The notes below the pieces were generated by a model, which had not been told where the DNA came from, made no database searches, and saw only the letters and a list, made by a program, of their open reading frames with translations. A DNA stretch of 35,847 nucleotides from Firmicutes bacterium UBA5493 (GTDB lineage: Bacteria > Bacillota > Limnochordia > Darwinibacteriales > Darwinibacteriaceae), in NCBI GenBank assembly GCA_002424045.1, contig DIPH01000041.1, forward strand, positions 1-35,847, read 5' to 3'. How positions within the stretch are numbered: position 1 is the first letter of the stretch; each line of letters opens with the position of its first letter. Both the position numbers and the translations under genes were made by a program. Of this stretch, positions 6,850-14,494 are shown piece by piece.

Positions 6850-7413
6850 ATGAGTAAACTTGGAGTTTTGATGAGGCAGGAACGTGAACGGTTGGGGATG
6901 AGCCAAACCCAAGTGGCCAAGGCCTGTGGGGTTGATAGGTCGATGATCTCCAACTACGAAAGGGGTGTATGTAATGACATTCCGCGTAATGTGTCCTGTC
7001 TTTTTGTCCACTTTACCAAGAGTGAGGCTTATCAAAGGCAGTGTTGCTTTGAGTGTCCCATCAACATGGTGACAATGCCACACCTGGATTTAGTCGACAT
7101 GCATCCAATGACCGTGCGTGATGTACTAATTGAGGAGTTTACGGAGGCAATTGAGGCTCTGGAGGCATTGTCGCTACGTAACAAGTTGGTGTCTGATGAG
7201 TTAACTGAAGTTGACCGAATGGCCCTAGAACGTGCCATTGAGCAAGTAATGGATATCGTGGCTGCCAAAGATACGTTTTTCACGATGATCCACCGCTACT
7301 ATGGTGTCGATGTGGATGAGCAAGCCATCAGAGGCTATGAGAAGTTGTTTGCGAGAGGATTTGCTACTAGACAGTGCCATGAGCAGTATACTAGGCGGAT
7401 GCCGGTAGCTTAG
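6850..7413 (+). CDS. HTH-XRE regulator with C-terminal domain
   Basis: The protein has 187 aa; the start is supported by AAGGAGGTTTGACGG. The N-terminal XRE helix-turn-helix (MSQTQVAKACGVDRSMISNY, residues about 17-37) is followed by a short Cys motif (CCFECP, about 65-70) and a mostly helical acidic C-terminal domain (about 90-187). The latter resembles oligomerisation or ligand domains of phage regulators. It probably regulates the early operon in which it sits; the target is not evident. Confidence 0.8.
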   Translation: MSKLGVLMRQERERLGMSQTQVAKACGVDRSMISNYERGVCNDIPRNVSCLFVHFTKSEAYQRQCCFECPINMVTMPHLDLVDMHPMTVRDVLIEEFTEAIEALEALSLRNKLVSDELTEVDRMALERAIEQVMDIVAAKDTFFTMIHRYYGVDVDEQAIRGYEKLFARGFATRQCHEQYTRRMPVA

Positions 7414-7425
7414 GGGGAGTGAGTT

Positions 7426-7584
7426 GTGGGCGGAAAACCGAAACCGAAGCGAGACAAACCAGAACTGGAAATAAGAGTCGAATTTCTCCCCGAGGAAGAG
7501 CGTGCAATTGGCCAGGAACGTCTCCGCAGGATCCAGCGCTGGCTACTAACCAGGCGGGATGATGGGGAAGAGGAGGTGAGCTAG
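7426..7584 (+). CDS. Small charged 52-aa protein
   Basis: GTG 7426 follows AGGGGGAGTGAGTT. The product is very rich in Lys, Arg and Glu (GGKPKPKRDKPELEIRVEFL; EEERAIGQERLRRIQRWLL), probably a basic tail followed by an amphipathic helix. Its stop abuts the TTG start of the next gene. Function unknown. Confidence 0.6.
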   Translation: MGGKPKPKRDKPELEIRVEFLPEEERAIGQERLRRIQRWLLTRRDDGEEEVS

Positions 7585-7773
7585 TTGCCAAATCGACTGT
7601 TTTACGTGTGGCACGAGAGCCAGTTGGGCGAACCGAGGTTGGAGCTAATGATTGTAAGGGCCAAGGATATGTCTGAGGCGTTTGACAAATTTAAGGAATC
7701 CATGACGGAAGAGTACTGCGATTACCTGGTTACGCTGCAGATTAAGACTTGTGACAGTGTGTATCTGGATTAA
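7585..7773 (+). CDS. Small 62-aa hypothetical protein
   Basis: The start is TTG 7585, immediately after the upstream stop and preceded by GAGGAGGTGAGC. The pattern RLFYVWHESQLGEPRLELMI followed by AKDMSEAFDKFKE suggests a strand-strand-helix fold. Last gene of this small cluster. Function unknown. Confidence 0.6.
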   Translation: MPNRLFYVWHESQLGEPRLELMIVRAKDMSEAFDKFKESMTEEYCDYLVTLQIKTCDSVYLD

Positions 7774-7808
7774 AAAAGCCCCCATCTAGCGGGAACTAGA
7801 GTAGGGGC
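7772..7808 (-). terminator. Leftward-oriented intrinsic terminator-like hairpin
   Basis: GCCCC (7778-7782) pairs with GGGGC (7804-7808), and CTAG pairs with CTAG inside, closing a CGGGAA loop. Only the minus-strand reading is followed by a T-run (TTTTTT, 7777-7772). No minus-strand gene precedes it, so it would stop antisense transcription entering the early operon, or act as a processing hairpin on the plus strand. Confidence 0.45.
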
Positions 7809-7874
7809 AAGCACAAAAATCATCTATTAGTAGTTTATCACAACGAAAATACAAACTCAAGAGGGGGAGGGCGT

Positions 7875-8108
7875 GTGTTTGAATCAAGGGTCGCAGGCTA
7901 TATGTTCCTGCAGGGAGACATTGACGTGACTGCATTGATTAACTCCAACGGCGGCAATCTCCTGACCATTGACAGTCACCTTACGATTTACGGCAGTGAC
8001 GATCATTTGCGCAAGATTGCTAACACGATTCAAGATCACTTAAGTCGCAAAAAAGAAAAGGAGAGTGACACCAATGAGTGTACAACCTATCGGAAACAGG
8101 CTGGATAA
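7875..8108 (+). CDS. Small 77-aa hypothetical protein
   Basis: GTG 7875 follows GAGGGGGAGGGC. The first 60 residues look folded (GDIDVTALINSNGGNLLTID; DDHLRKIANTIQDHLSRKK). The last ~12 overlap the next gene in another frame, as phage genes often do. Function unknown. Confidence 0.6.
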   Translation: MFESRVAGYMFLQGDIDVTALINSNGGNLLTIDSHLTIYGSDDHLRKIANTIQDHLSRKKEKESDTNECTTYRKQAG

Positions 8109-8538
8109 TACCAAATTGGTCAGCTCCATCGAGCAGGCACTCAATATCGAAAAACTGCAAAATACTTTGATGTCGTATCCTGAGCAAATCAGGGCTAGGC
8201 AGCAGCAGTTGCAGTCGGCCAAAGAGAACCTCGAAGCGATGAAGGCTGAAGTGCTCTTTGAGGAGCAAATGATTCTGGCTGAAATCACCGAAGCACAGAA
8301 TCCTGCAACCGGGAAGCCTATGTACTCGAATGATACTGCTCGCAAAGCTGAGCTCGCAAGGCGGCTTAATGAGTCCAGGGAGTATCAAAAGAGAGTTCAT
8401 CAACAGAAAGAGTATGAACGAGCAGTCAACTCTTGTCAGTTTGACCTGGACTTGCTCAACAATCAATTCGCAGCGACAAGTACAGTCGCAAGGCTCACGG
8501 CGACTCGTTTGGGGTTAATCGCCTCACTGGGGGCGTAG
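8074..8538 (+). CDS. Coiled-coil phage protein
   Basis: The protein has 154 aa. ATG 8074 is chosen because AAAGGAG is correctly spaced; the in-frame GTG at 8065 sits on top of that site. The protein is almost wholly helical, with a long Gln/Glu/Ala-rich heptad-like region (ARQQQLQSAKENLEAMKAEV) and a conserved-looking GKPMYSNDTARKAEL turn. A role in single-strand annealing or as an accessory to the following recombination genes is possible but not shown. Confidence 0.7.
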   Translation: MSVQPIGNRLDNTKLVSSIEQALNIEKLQNTLMSYPEQIRARQQQLQSAKENLEAMKAEVLFEEQMILAEITEAQNPATGKPMYSNDTARKAELARRLNESREYQKRVHQQKEYERAVNSCQFDLDLLNNQFAATSTVARLTATRLGLIASLGA

Positions 8539-8558
8539 ATACCGTTTTACTGTTTGGT

Positions 8559-8667
8559 GGAGCGGTGGCGGAACAGGTAGACGCTATACGGTAGGATGAC
8601 CTGGGTTGCCTCGGCAGCCGCCGGTGATAATTGGGTCCATGCGGGGTGCAAATCCCCGCCCGCTCCA
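8559..8667 (+). ncRNA. tRNA-like RNA element 1 (tRNA-Leu-like shell, non-tRNA core)
   Basis: The 5' part carries a 7-bp acceptor strand GGAGCGG (8559-8565), the TG of positions 8-9, and a tRNA-Leu-like D arm (GCGGAACAGGTAGACGC, 8568-8584) with the GG pair and A14 equivalent. The 3' part has a T arm (GCGGGG TGCAAAT CCCCGC, 8641-8659), the matching acceptor strand CCGCTCC (8660-8666) and discriminator A8667. No 5-bp/7-nt anticodon arm can be drawn in the 56 bases between. Instead there is a helix ATGACC/GGT-C-CAT (8596-8601 with 8634-8640, one bulge) enclosing a GGTTGC-CTCG-GCAGCC hairpin. CCA is not encoded. A related element lies at 9579-9695. It is probably cut from the polycistronic RNA by RNase P and RNase Z. 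It could instead be a decayed tRNA-Leu. Confidence 0.65.
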
Positions 8668-8712
8668 TCATCTTTTATTCAAAGTGCAATTCAACATCGA
8701 GGAGGAACCAAA

Positions 8713-9549
8713 ATGAATGAAAAGACAAATGCAATTGCTAATCCTGAAGGCACAGTAAACGCAGTAGCTATACCAGATTCTGTTGCCCAGTCTTTGAAGG
8801 CAGCAGGGATTGATACAACCGGCCTGAGCAATCAGGAGATCATGGAGTTTGCTGAGTTTTATCTAAAAGAAATCGAAGTGAGTCGCGAGGGAGCAACCCT
8901 TAGGCCAGCACGGATTAAGATCAACAAAGATGCCTGTAATTTCATCGACCCTTCCGGCCAGACATTAGACGAGCTTCGGGGCGTGATTGTCTATAAGCAA
9001 AAAACCCGTGGTTACTGGGTTAAGGGTGCAGACGACAACGTGCCTGAGTGTTCGAGCCAAGACGGCATCACTGGCGTAACTCGTGATGGCATGGAACGTA
9101 GCTGTGCTACCTGCCCCATGAACCAGTGGGGGAGTGGGGAGGACGATGCTGGTCAAGCCACGGCAGGTAAAGCTTGTAAAGAAATGCGCCGTGTGTTCTT
9201 CGTGTTACCAGGTTATCAACTGCCGGCGTTTGTGAGTTTCCCGCCAACCAGTCTAAAAAGTTTCGACGAGTACATTTCAGCTCGTCTCACCAAGGGTATT
9301 ACCGATGTGGCTGTGGAGACTGTGGCAACCCTCACGCCTGAAAAGGCTGGAAAGTTTAGTTACGCCGTTGGTCGCTTTAAATTGGGCGATCCCGTGGTGC
9401 CAAAGGAAATGATGCGCTTGGCTAAGATGCGCAGTGCCATGCAACAAGCTGCTGAATCTATGGGTATCTCCGAGGATGATTATATGCAGGATGATATCTA
9501 TGACATGGACGATGGTGGAGAAGTGATGGACGAAAACGAGCCTTTCTAG
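8713..9549 (+). CDS. Conserved phage protein with a four-Cys cluster
   Basis: The protein has 278 aa. ATG 8713 has a GAGGAGGAACC site; longer forms would begin inside the tRNA-like element. Residues about 1-70 are helical, and a compact domain follows with C113 (VPECSS), C131 and C134 (RSCATCPMNQWGS) and C155 (GKACKEMRRVFFVLPG). That arrangement could hold an Fe-S cluster or zinc. The C-terminus is strongly acidic (EDDYMQDDIYDMDDGGEVMD), as in many phage ssDNA-binding or annealing accessory proteins. Similar CxxCPxNxWGS…GKxCK proteins are, from memory, widespread in Firmicutes phages beside recombination genes. A DNA-metabolism role is inferred from location only. Confidence 0.75.
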   Translation: MNEKTNAIANPEGTVNAVAIPDSVAQSLKAAGIDTTGLSNQEIMEFAEFYLKEIEVSREGATLRPARIKINKDACNFIDPSGQTLDELRGVIVYKQKTRGYWVKGADDNVPECSSQDGITGVTRDGMERSCATCPMNQWGSGEDDAGQATAGKACKEMRRVFFVLPGYQLPAFVSFPPTSLKSFDEYISARLTKGITDVAVETVATLTPEKAGKFSYAVGRFKLGDPVVPKEMMRLAKMRSAMQQAAESMGISEDDYMQDDIYDMDDGGEVMDENEPF

Positions 9550-9578
9550 AGGCCAGGGGTTGTTAGTGAGTTAAGTTT

Positions 9579-9695
9579 GGGAGCGGTGGCGGAACTAGAC
9601 GCAGGGAAATGGTGGATAAACCCCTACCTGATCCACACTGACGCTTGAAACCGTTGGAAGTAAAGGTTGCAGGTAATCAATCCTGCCCGCTCCCA
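9579..9695 (+). ncRNA. tRNA-like RNA element 2
   Basis: An 8-bp acceptor helix pairs GGGAGCGG (9579-9586) with CCGCTCCC (9687-9694), with A9695 as discriminator. The D-arm sequence GCGGAACTAGACGC (9589-9602) matches element 1 apart from a 3-base deletion that removes the GG pair. The T arm is GCAGG/CCTGC (9669-9673 with 9682-9686) with an 8-base loop TAATCAAT. The core could form an H-type pseudoknot: AGGG (9603-9606) with CCCT (9622-9625) and GTGGAT (9612-9617) with ATCCAC (9631-9636). A small AACC/GGTT hairpin (9649-9652 with 9665-9668) comes before the T arm. No anticodon arm is apparent. The copy is more degenerate than element 1, but complementarity of the acceptor ends is kept. Confidence 0.6.
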
Positions 9696-9722
9696 TTTTT
9701 CTTACCAAGGAGGTATGAGAGT

Positions 9723-10058
9723 ATGTATGGAGACTTTTCAAAAGACCTTGATCTATCCACATTACAGGGTGGGCAGCTCAACCAAGATTTTATCGAGCGA
9801 TACAAGGACGTCCTATCGTCTCTAGGCAAGGGTGAGCAGGGCAAGATCACCATTAATGTGGTAATTAAACGGCCCAAAGACATGGATTCAATGGTTCAGA
9901 TTGAGACCAATGTCCAGAGCCAAAAGCCAAAGCGCTCTAGGACGGAGTACGGGACGATCAAAATCGGTGACAACGACGAGATGTCTGTCAAGGTGGAAAA
10001 GCCCAAGGAGAGACTTAAGCCAGTATCGCTTTTTGATGCGAACGAAAAGCAGGCCTAA
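9723..10058 (+). CDS. Hypothetical 111-aa phage protein
   Basis: ATG 9723 is preceded by AAGGAGGTATGAGAGT, so the longer in-frame reading from 9645, which overlaps the tRNA-like element, is rejected. The protein has a helical N-terminal part (LNQDFIERYKDVLSSLGKGE), a beta region (KITINVVIKRP) and a Lys/Arg-rich end (QSQKPKRSRTEYGTIKIG). No family was recognised. It sits between the second tRNA-like element and the DUF2303-like gene. Confidence 0.7.
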   Translation: MYGDFSKDLDLSTLQGGQLNQDFIERYKDVLSSLGKGEQGKITINVVIKRPKDMDSMVQIETNVQSQKPKRSRTEYGTIKIGDNDEMSVKVEKPKERLKPVSLFDANEKQA

Positions 10059-10085
10059 TTAGGCTTATACAGGAGGTAGAGAGAA

Positions 10086-10820
10086 ATGAAAGACAACAGA
10101 CCGGAAATTACCATCATGTCGCAGGCTGGCACAGAAACCGTACGTGTTATTCAAGAGCCGATGGAGACCCGAAGAGTCCATGAATGGAATGCGCAAAGAT
10201 ACAACATGAGCTCTATGCAGGCCGTCATTGACTTCGTCAAAAGGAAGGGTACTGTGGAGAACACGGTTATTTTCTATAACAACGATGATGTTCGGGTGAT
10301 TTTAGATGACAGTATTCAAGATAGACCCCTAGATCAAGCGATGTATCCTTTTAATCTCTCTGATCGGTTTAAAAATTGGGGTGAGGTATTTGGCCGGAGA
10401 ATGAATCAAAAAGATTTAGGCAATTTCTTGCGGAGGCTAGAACTTGATGAACTACCTGACAGAGATATGTTGGTAGCCAATATCCGTAAGCTCCAAGTGA
10501 TCACTGAGATTAAGGGCGACTATGAATACGATGAAGCCGGTAATGTTAGTGTGATGTACAAAGAATCCAATGGGAGAGAGGGGCTCATGGCTTTACCCAG
10601 TCTCATCGAACCTTACATGCCGATTCTCAACGAAAGCAACTACGAGGCTAGCATTGAGGTCGAGCTAGAGCTAATCAAGCCTAAATCCGAGGATGAAAAG
10701 CCTGGCATCATCTTGACTTGTCCCAAAAAGGATTTGTATATCAAGGATGCCATTGAGCATGAAGTTCATAGGCTCAAGGAGGCTTTGCCTGAGCACTTGA
10801 TTTTGGCTGGTAGTTGGTAA
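10086..10820 (+). CDS. DUF2303-like phage protein
   Basis: This 244-aa protein follows an AGGAGGTAGAGAG site. The layout VHEWNAQRYNMSSMQAVIDF, then a beta-strand block (VIFYNNDDVRVILDD) and the SDRFKNWGEVFGRRMNQKDL segment resembles the DUF2303/YfdQ family found in phage early regions. Its function is unknown. It lies directly upstream of the recombination nuclease complex. Confidence 0.65.
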   Translation: MKDNRPEITIMSQAGTETVRVIQEPMETRRVHEWNAQRYNMSSMQAVIDFVKRKGTVENTVIFYNNDDVRVILDDSIQDRPLDQAMYPFNLSDRFKNWGEVFGRRMNQKDLGNFLRRLELDELPDRDMLVANIRKLQVITEIKGDYEYDEAGNVSVMYKESNGREGLMALPSLIEPYMPILNESNYEASIEVELELIKPKSEDEKPGIILTCPKKDLYIKDAIEHEVHRLKEALPEHLILAGSW

Positions 10821-10836
10821 TCGGGGAGGCGATGAT

Positions 10837-12273
10837 GTGAAATCGATAAATCGCATTGAAGTAAAAAACTTTCAGAGTCACGCTCACACCATCCTAGACC
10901 TTGCCCCAACAGGGAACCTGACCGTGATAACCGGAAACAGCGATTCGGGAAAAACCGCAGTGATCAGGGCTTTGCGGTGGGTATTTTACAATCAGCCCCA
11001 AGGGACAGAGTTTATCCGGGTGGGGTGTACCAGTGCTCAGGTCGCAGTGACCATGGATGATGGCTGGGGTGTCACGAGACTACGTACTCCAAGTAAGAAT
11101 CAATACATTGTAACCCATCCAGACGGTGACGCCCAAACGTATGAGGGATTTGGCGTCAACGTGCCCACTGAAGTCCAGCAAGTGCTTGGCGTGGCTCCGA
11201 TCGATGTTGGTGACATGGACCTTAAACTTAATATCGCTGAGCAGCTAGATGGTCCGTTTCTTGGCAACTCCATTGCCGCATCTTTCCGTGCTAAAGTCTT
11301 GGGTAAATTGGCCGGGACAGAAGAAGTTGATGTGGCTGGCAAGCAGTTGGGGACTGATATTTACAGGCATGATCGAGACGTTGACTCAACGAAAGCCCAG
11401 CTCGAAGTCAAGAGTGCGCAGATTGAAGAGCTTGCCTGGGTGGAAGGATTGGGTGTGACCATTGCCGAGCTGGAAATGTTGGCCCAGACGATTAAGTCGA
11501 AGCAAGAGCAAGTCAAGGCGCTTAAGGGATTGAGTACGAGACACGCAGAGCTTGCCGGGCGCATGGAAGATGGCAAGGCATACCTGAGTAGGTATCAGGG
11601 TCTAGAAGAGGCCCTGGGGCTCTTGGGTGATGCTGACAAGAATGGAGAGCGTAAGTCGTCAGTTCATAAACTACAAGTTCTTTTTACCAACAGCATTAAC
11701 TATCAGCAACATCTGCGGGATAGATTGCAAGTCCTTGCGGTGGCCGAAGAGGCGAACAAACTACTTATTGCAATTGACGGCAAAGAGAATCAGCGAATGA
11801 ACCTGATAGGGGCATATTTGAGGCATGAGAACGTTGCAGAGGCCCTAGAGGATACAAGGGATAGTCTGCAGGTCTTGCAGGAAGCCCCTAAAGCACACGA
11901 TCTTGTTTGTAAGGCTCATCGTTTATGCGACCTGGTGTCTACTCTCGAAAAAATGAGAACCAGATACGCAATCGCCCATCATGATCTTCGTTCCGCAAGG
12001 GCAACGTGTGCTGCCTTGGCGGGTGTGGCCCAAGCAACGGATGTCATGTCAAATGCAAGTGGCGCAGTGGTAAAGCTGAAGGATTTCAGGCAGATTCGGG
12101 ATGGCCTGGGCACCATACGCCAATCCCGAGAAACAACTCTAGGGAGCTTAGAACTGGCTAAGGATACCTTGGGCAAAGCAACCCATCTATACCACGAAGC
12201 GTTGAGTGATGCCGGTGTATGTCCTACCTGCGGAGCCAAAGCCCACGAATTCAAACTTCAGGAGGTTATCTAA
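10837..12273 (+). CDS. sbcC: Rad50/SbcC N-terminal half (ATPase lobe plus coiled coil and zinc hook)
   Basis: This 478-aa protein starts at GTG 10837 after GGGGAGGCGATGAT. It opens with the SMC/Rad50 head motif INRIEVKNFQSHAHTILDL and a Walker A GNSDSGKT at about 32-39. A long helical region follows from about 180 to 455. At the very C-terminus is CPTCGAK (about 461-467), the CxxC zinc hook that in complete Rad50/SbcC joins two molecules at the coil apex. Signature, Walker B and H-loop motifs are absent here and are supplied by the separate protein at 12570. With SbcD it would process double-strand breaks and hairpin ends, like T4 gp46/47. Confidence 0.85.
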   Translation: MKSINRIEVKNFQSHAHTILDLAPTGNLTVITGNSDSGKTAVIRALRWVFYNQPQGTEFIRVGCTSAQVAVTMDDGWGVTRLRTPSKNQYIVTHPDGDAQTYEGFGVNVPTEVQQVLGVAPIDVGDMDLKLNIAEQLDGPFLGNSIAASFRAKVLGKLAGTEEVDVAGKQLGTDIYRHDRDVDSTKAQLEVKSAQIEELAWVEGLGVTIAELEMLAQTIKSKQEQVKALKGLSTRHAELAGRMEDGKAYLSRYQGLEEALGLLGDADKNGERKSSVHKLQVLFTNSINYQQHLRDRLQVLAVAEEANKLLIAIDGKENQRMNLIGAYLRHENVAEALEDTRDSLQVLQEAPKAHDLVCKAHRLCDLVSTLEKMRTRYAIAHHDLRSARATCAALAGVAQATDVMSNASGAVVKLKDFRQIRDGLGTIRQSRETTLGSLELAKDTLGKATHLYHEALSDAGVCPTCGAKAHEFKLQEVI

Positions 12274-12276
12274 AGA

Positions 12277-12573
12277 ATGAATACCCAAATTGGTCACACG
12301 ACAGACCTTACAACCAGATTGGAAGGTTTGAAACAGCGGGCTGAGACGGCCCGCACCGAGAAGGCTAGAGCAGAAGCGACACTGGAAAGTCTTGAAAAGC
12401 AACATGCTGAACTTGTTGCTGAGATCAAAGGTTATGGAATTGAACCGGAGCAACTAGACGCCGAAATCACACGTCTTGAAGCTGAAATTACCGATGCCTT
12501 AGCCAAGGCCGAAGCACTGTTGCCTCCACTAGCTGACGCCAATACTCCTCTACCAATCGGGCAAGTGTCATGA
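12277..12573 (+). CDS. Small coiled-coil protein inside the split SbcC operon
   Basis: The protein has 98 aa and ATG 12277 is preceded by AGGAGGTTATC. Nearly the whole length is heptad-rich (RLEGLKQRAETARTEKARAE; LDAEITRLEAEITDALAKAE), with a Pro-containing tail. It lies exactly between the two SbcC halves, overlapping the second by 4 bases. It may form part of the coil or bridge the halves; no Cys hook is present. Confidence 0.7.
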   Translation: MNTQIGHTTDLTTRLEGLKQRAETARTEKARAEATLESLEKQHAELVAEIKGYGIEPEQLDAEITRLEAEITDALAKAEALLPPLADANTPLPIGQVS

Positions 12574-13232
12574 TTGGTCAAGGATACCTAACCCTTGGCA
12601 GCCTAGAGTTTCGCTTAGCCGAGCTACGCTCCAGGCACCAAAAAGCGGAGGGGCAATTAGAGCTTCTCCGCTCCGAAAAGGCCCAGCTGGAAGATAAGCG
12701 AGAGCAGCTGCAAGCAGACCTGGATACATGGAGGCAGGTTCAGGTGTTGTTTAGCAAGGTCTCAGAGTTTAGTCGGGAGCAATTGAAACTTAGAATCGAG
12801 CAGACTGTTACCGTAGCACTCCAAGCAGTTTTCGGCGAAGAGGGATTAGCCTTTGAAATTAGGCTTGGAGAGCGTGCTGGGGTACCAACGGCTGAGTGGC
12901 AGGTGGTATCGCTCTATGGTGACCAGTTAGTAACCGGTGACCCGCAGGATTCTCGCGGTGGTGGCGTGGTTGACATTGTCTCCTTAGCTTTGAGGCTTGC
13001 CTTGCTGGAGCTATCCAGGCCGAAACCCGAGGGGCCGTTACTCCTTGACGAAGTGGGCAAACATGTCTCGTCTGCTTTTGCTCCGAATGTGGCTGTTTTC
13101 TTGAAAGAGTATGCTCGCAAAACCGGGCGCCAAATTGTTCTGGTGACCCATCAATCGGCACTGGCTGAGGTGGCTGATAGAAGCATTGTCGTTAGTAAAC
13201 TTGACGGAGAAAGCGTGGTGTCTGAGGGATGA
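12570..13232 (+). CDS. Rad50/SbcC C-terminal half (ATPase lobe)
   Basis: The protein has 220 aa. After a returning coiled coil (about 10-55) it shows the ABC signature region (SRGGGVVDIVSLALRLALLE, about 128-147), Walker B GPLLLDEVGKHV (about 152-163) and the His switch LVTHQ (about 190). There is no Walker A and no Cys at all, so it can act only with the protein at 10837. The gene starts within the preceding stop (ATGA overlap) and overlaps the nuclease gene the same way, which implies tightly balanced synthesis. Confidence 0.85.
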   Translation: MIGQGYLTLGSLEFRLAELRSRHQKAEGQLELLRSEKAQLEDKREQLQADLDTWRQVQVLFSKVSEFSREQLKLRIEQTVTVALQAVFGEEGLAFEIRLGERAGVPTAEWQVVSLYGDQLVTGDPQDSRGGGVVDIVSLALRLALLELSRPKPEGPLLLDEVGKHVSSAFAPNVAVFLKEYARKTGRQIVLVTHQSALAEVADRSIVVSKLDGESVVSEG

Positions 13233-14248
13233 TTAAGTTTTTAATAGTAGGCGATGTTCATTATCGTGGCAACAATCCCAAAGCTAGGGTCGATGATTAC
13301 CCAGCAACTATTAGGCGCAAGCTGGTTGAGGTTTGCGAGCTTGCCAAAGCACACAAGGTGGATGCTGTTATTCAAACAGGCGACCTCTTTGATAGTCCTA
13401 CCGTGTCTTTGCCCAGTGTGGCAGAAATGATGACTTTAATCTGGAACCATTCGCCGGTGCCGTTCCTGGCCATTGCAGGCAACCACGATCTCTTTGGGGC
13501 TAACCAGACAAGTATAGGGCGTACTCCTTTTGGGTTTATGTCTAATTTGAGATACATTCACAACTTGCAGGTATCGCCACGCTTCTATGGATCGGATGAT
13601 GAAGTCTTCCTAGCCGGACATGGCTATGACGTAGACACCGATCGGGATGTCGAGCAATATCTAGCCCCAGCAGACGTTCTGGAGGATACAAAGGGTTCGC
13701 TAAATATCAAAGTAGTTCACGGCATGATTCTCGACAAACGTCCGGGGTTTGAGATGCGCCATACACTCATATCTGAGATTGCTATGCAAGAGAGGGCGCC
13801 TGATATCCTGATCACTGGGCATCATCATCTTGGGTTTGGTGCAAAAACAGTTGAGGCGGCTAATGAGAGAGGGAAGATGGTTGCCGTTAACCCTGGAGCT
13901 TTATGCAGGCTATCTGCCCACCCGGAAGAGATGGAACGGAAGGTACAAGTTTGTTTGCTAGAAATTTACGATACATCAGAGGAGCTGGATGTTGGAGCCT
14001 GGATGCTCCCCCTCCAATCCGCCCGCCCCGGCTATGAGGTTTTAAGTCGGGAGCACCTAGAGGTGCAATCGGAGCGTGAATCCAGAATTGCTGAGTTCCT
14101 GGGACTACTCGCAGAGGAAGGCGACGCTCAGTTCCTAGAAGTTCAGGAGATCATAACGGATATTGGCAACCGCGATAGGTTACCTAAAGATGTGGTAGAT
14201 GAAGCTCTTAAGAGGCTGGGACAAGCCAGAGAGAAGGTGGGGGTATGA
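13229..14248 (+). CDS. sbcD: SbcD/Mre11-like nuclease
   Basis: This 339-aa calcineurin-like phosphoesterase has the metal-binding motifs in order: GDVHYRG (8-14), TGDLFD (50-55), GNHDLFG (about 84-90), VVHGM (about 168), and TGHHHLG (about 195-201). It would be the exo/endonuclease partner of the split SbcC. The C-terminal capping part (about 230-339) is shorter than in cellular SbcD. Start and stop overlap neighbouring genes by 4 bases. Confidence 0.9.
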   Translation: MIKFLIVGDVHYRGNNPKARVDDYPATIRRKLVEVCELAKAHKVDAVIQTGDLFDSPTVSLPSVAEMMTLIWNHSPVPFLAIAGNHDLFGANQTSIGRTPFGFMSNLRYIHNLQVSPRFYGSDDEVFLAGHGYDVDTDRDVEQYLAPADVLEDTKGSLNIKVVHGMILDKRPGFEMRHTLISEIAMQERAPDILITGHHHLGFGAKTVEAANERGKMVAVNPGALCRLSAHPEEMERKVQVCLLEIYDTSEELDVGAWMLPLQSARPGYEVLSREHLEVQSERESRIAEFLGLLAEEGDAQFLEVQEIITDIGNRDRLPKDVVDEALKRLGQAREKVGV

Positions 14249-14478
14249 GCAAACAACCAAAGGATAAACCCTATATCCCATGGACACCCGAAGAGGAAGA
14301 GTTTGTGCGAGAGTGCTATGGCAAAATGCCTGTCAAGGAGATTGCACGGGTATTAGGTCGTAAAGTACCGATGGTTTACAGTAAAGCAAATGACATGGGC
14401 CTTTACATCAAAGGCCCGCGTCCGCACAATGAAAGCTTATTGCAAAGTCTACGTGATGTGTACCAGGGGGTGAGGTAG
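14245..14478 (+). CDS. Small SANT/Myb-like DNA-binding protein
   Basis: The 77-aa sequence has the pattern WTPEEEEFVRECYGKMPVKE IARVLGRK…VYSKANDMGL, which matches three-helix Myb/SANT or homeodomain-like modules common in phage replication blocks. A short Arg/Pro tail follows. The start overlaps the SbcD stop (ATGA). Target unknown. Confidence 0.75.
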   Translation: MSKQPKDKPYIPWTPEEEEFVRECYGKMPVKEIARVLGRKVPMVYSKANDMGLYIKGPRPHNESLLQSLRDVYQGVR

Positions 14479-14494
14479 GTGGCAAAAAAATCAC

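Noticed and set aside
8559..8667. Ordinary tRNA-Leu gene
   Set aside because: D arm, T arm and acceptor fit, but no 5-bp stem with a 7-base anticodon loop can be drawn and the core is too long; it is called tRNA-like instead.
8596..8712. Longer N-terminus for the Cys4 protein
   Set aside because: These codons lie in the tRNA-like element and have no ribosome binding site; ATG 8713 has GAGGAGG.
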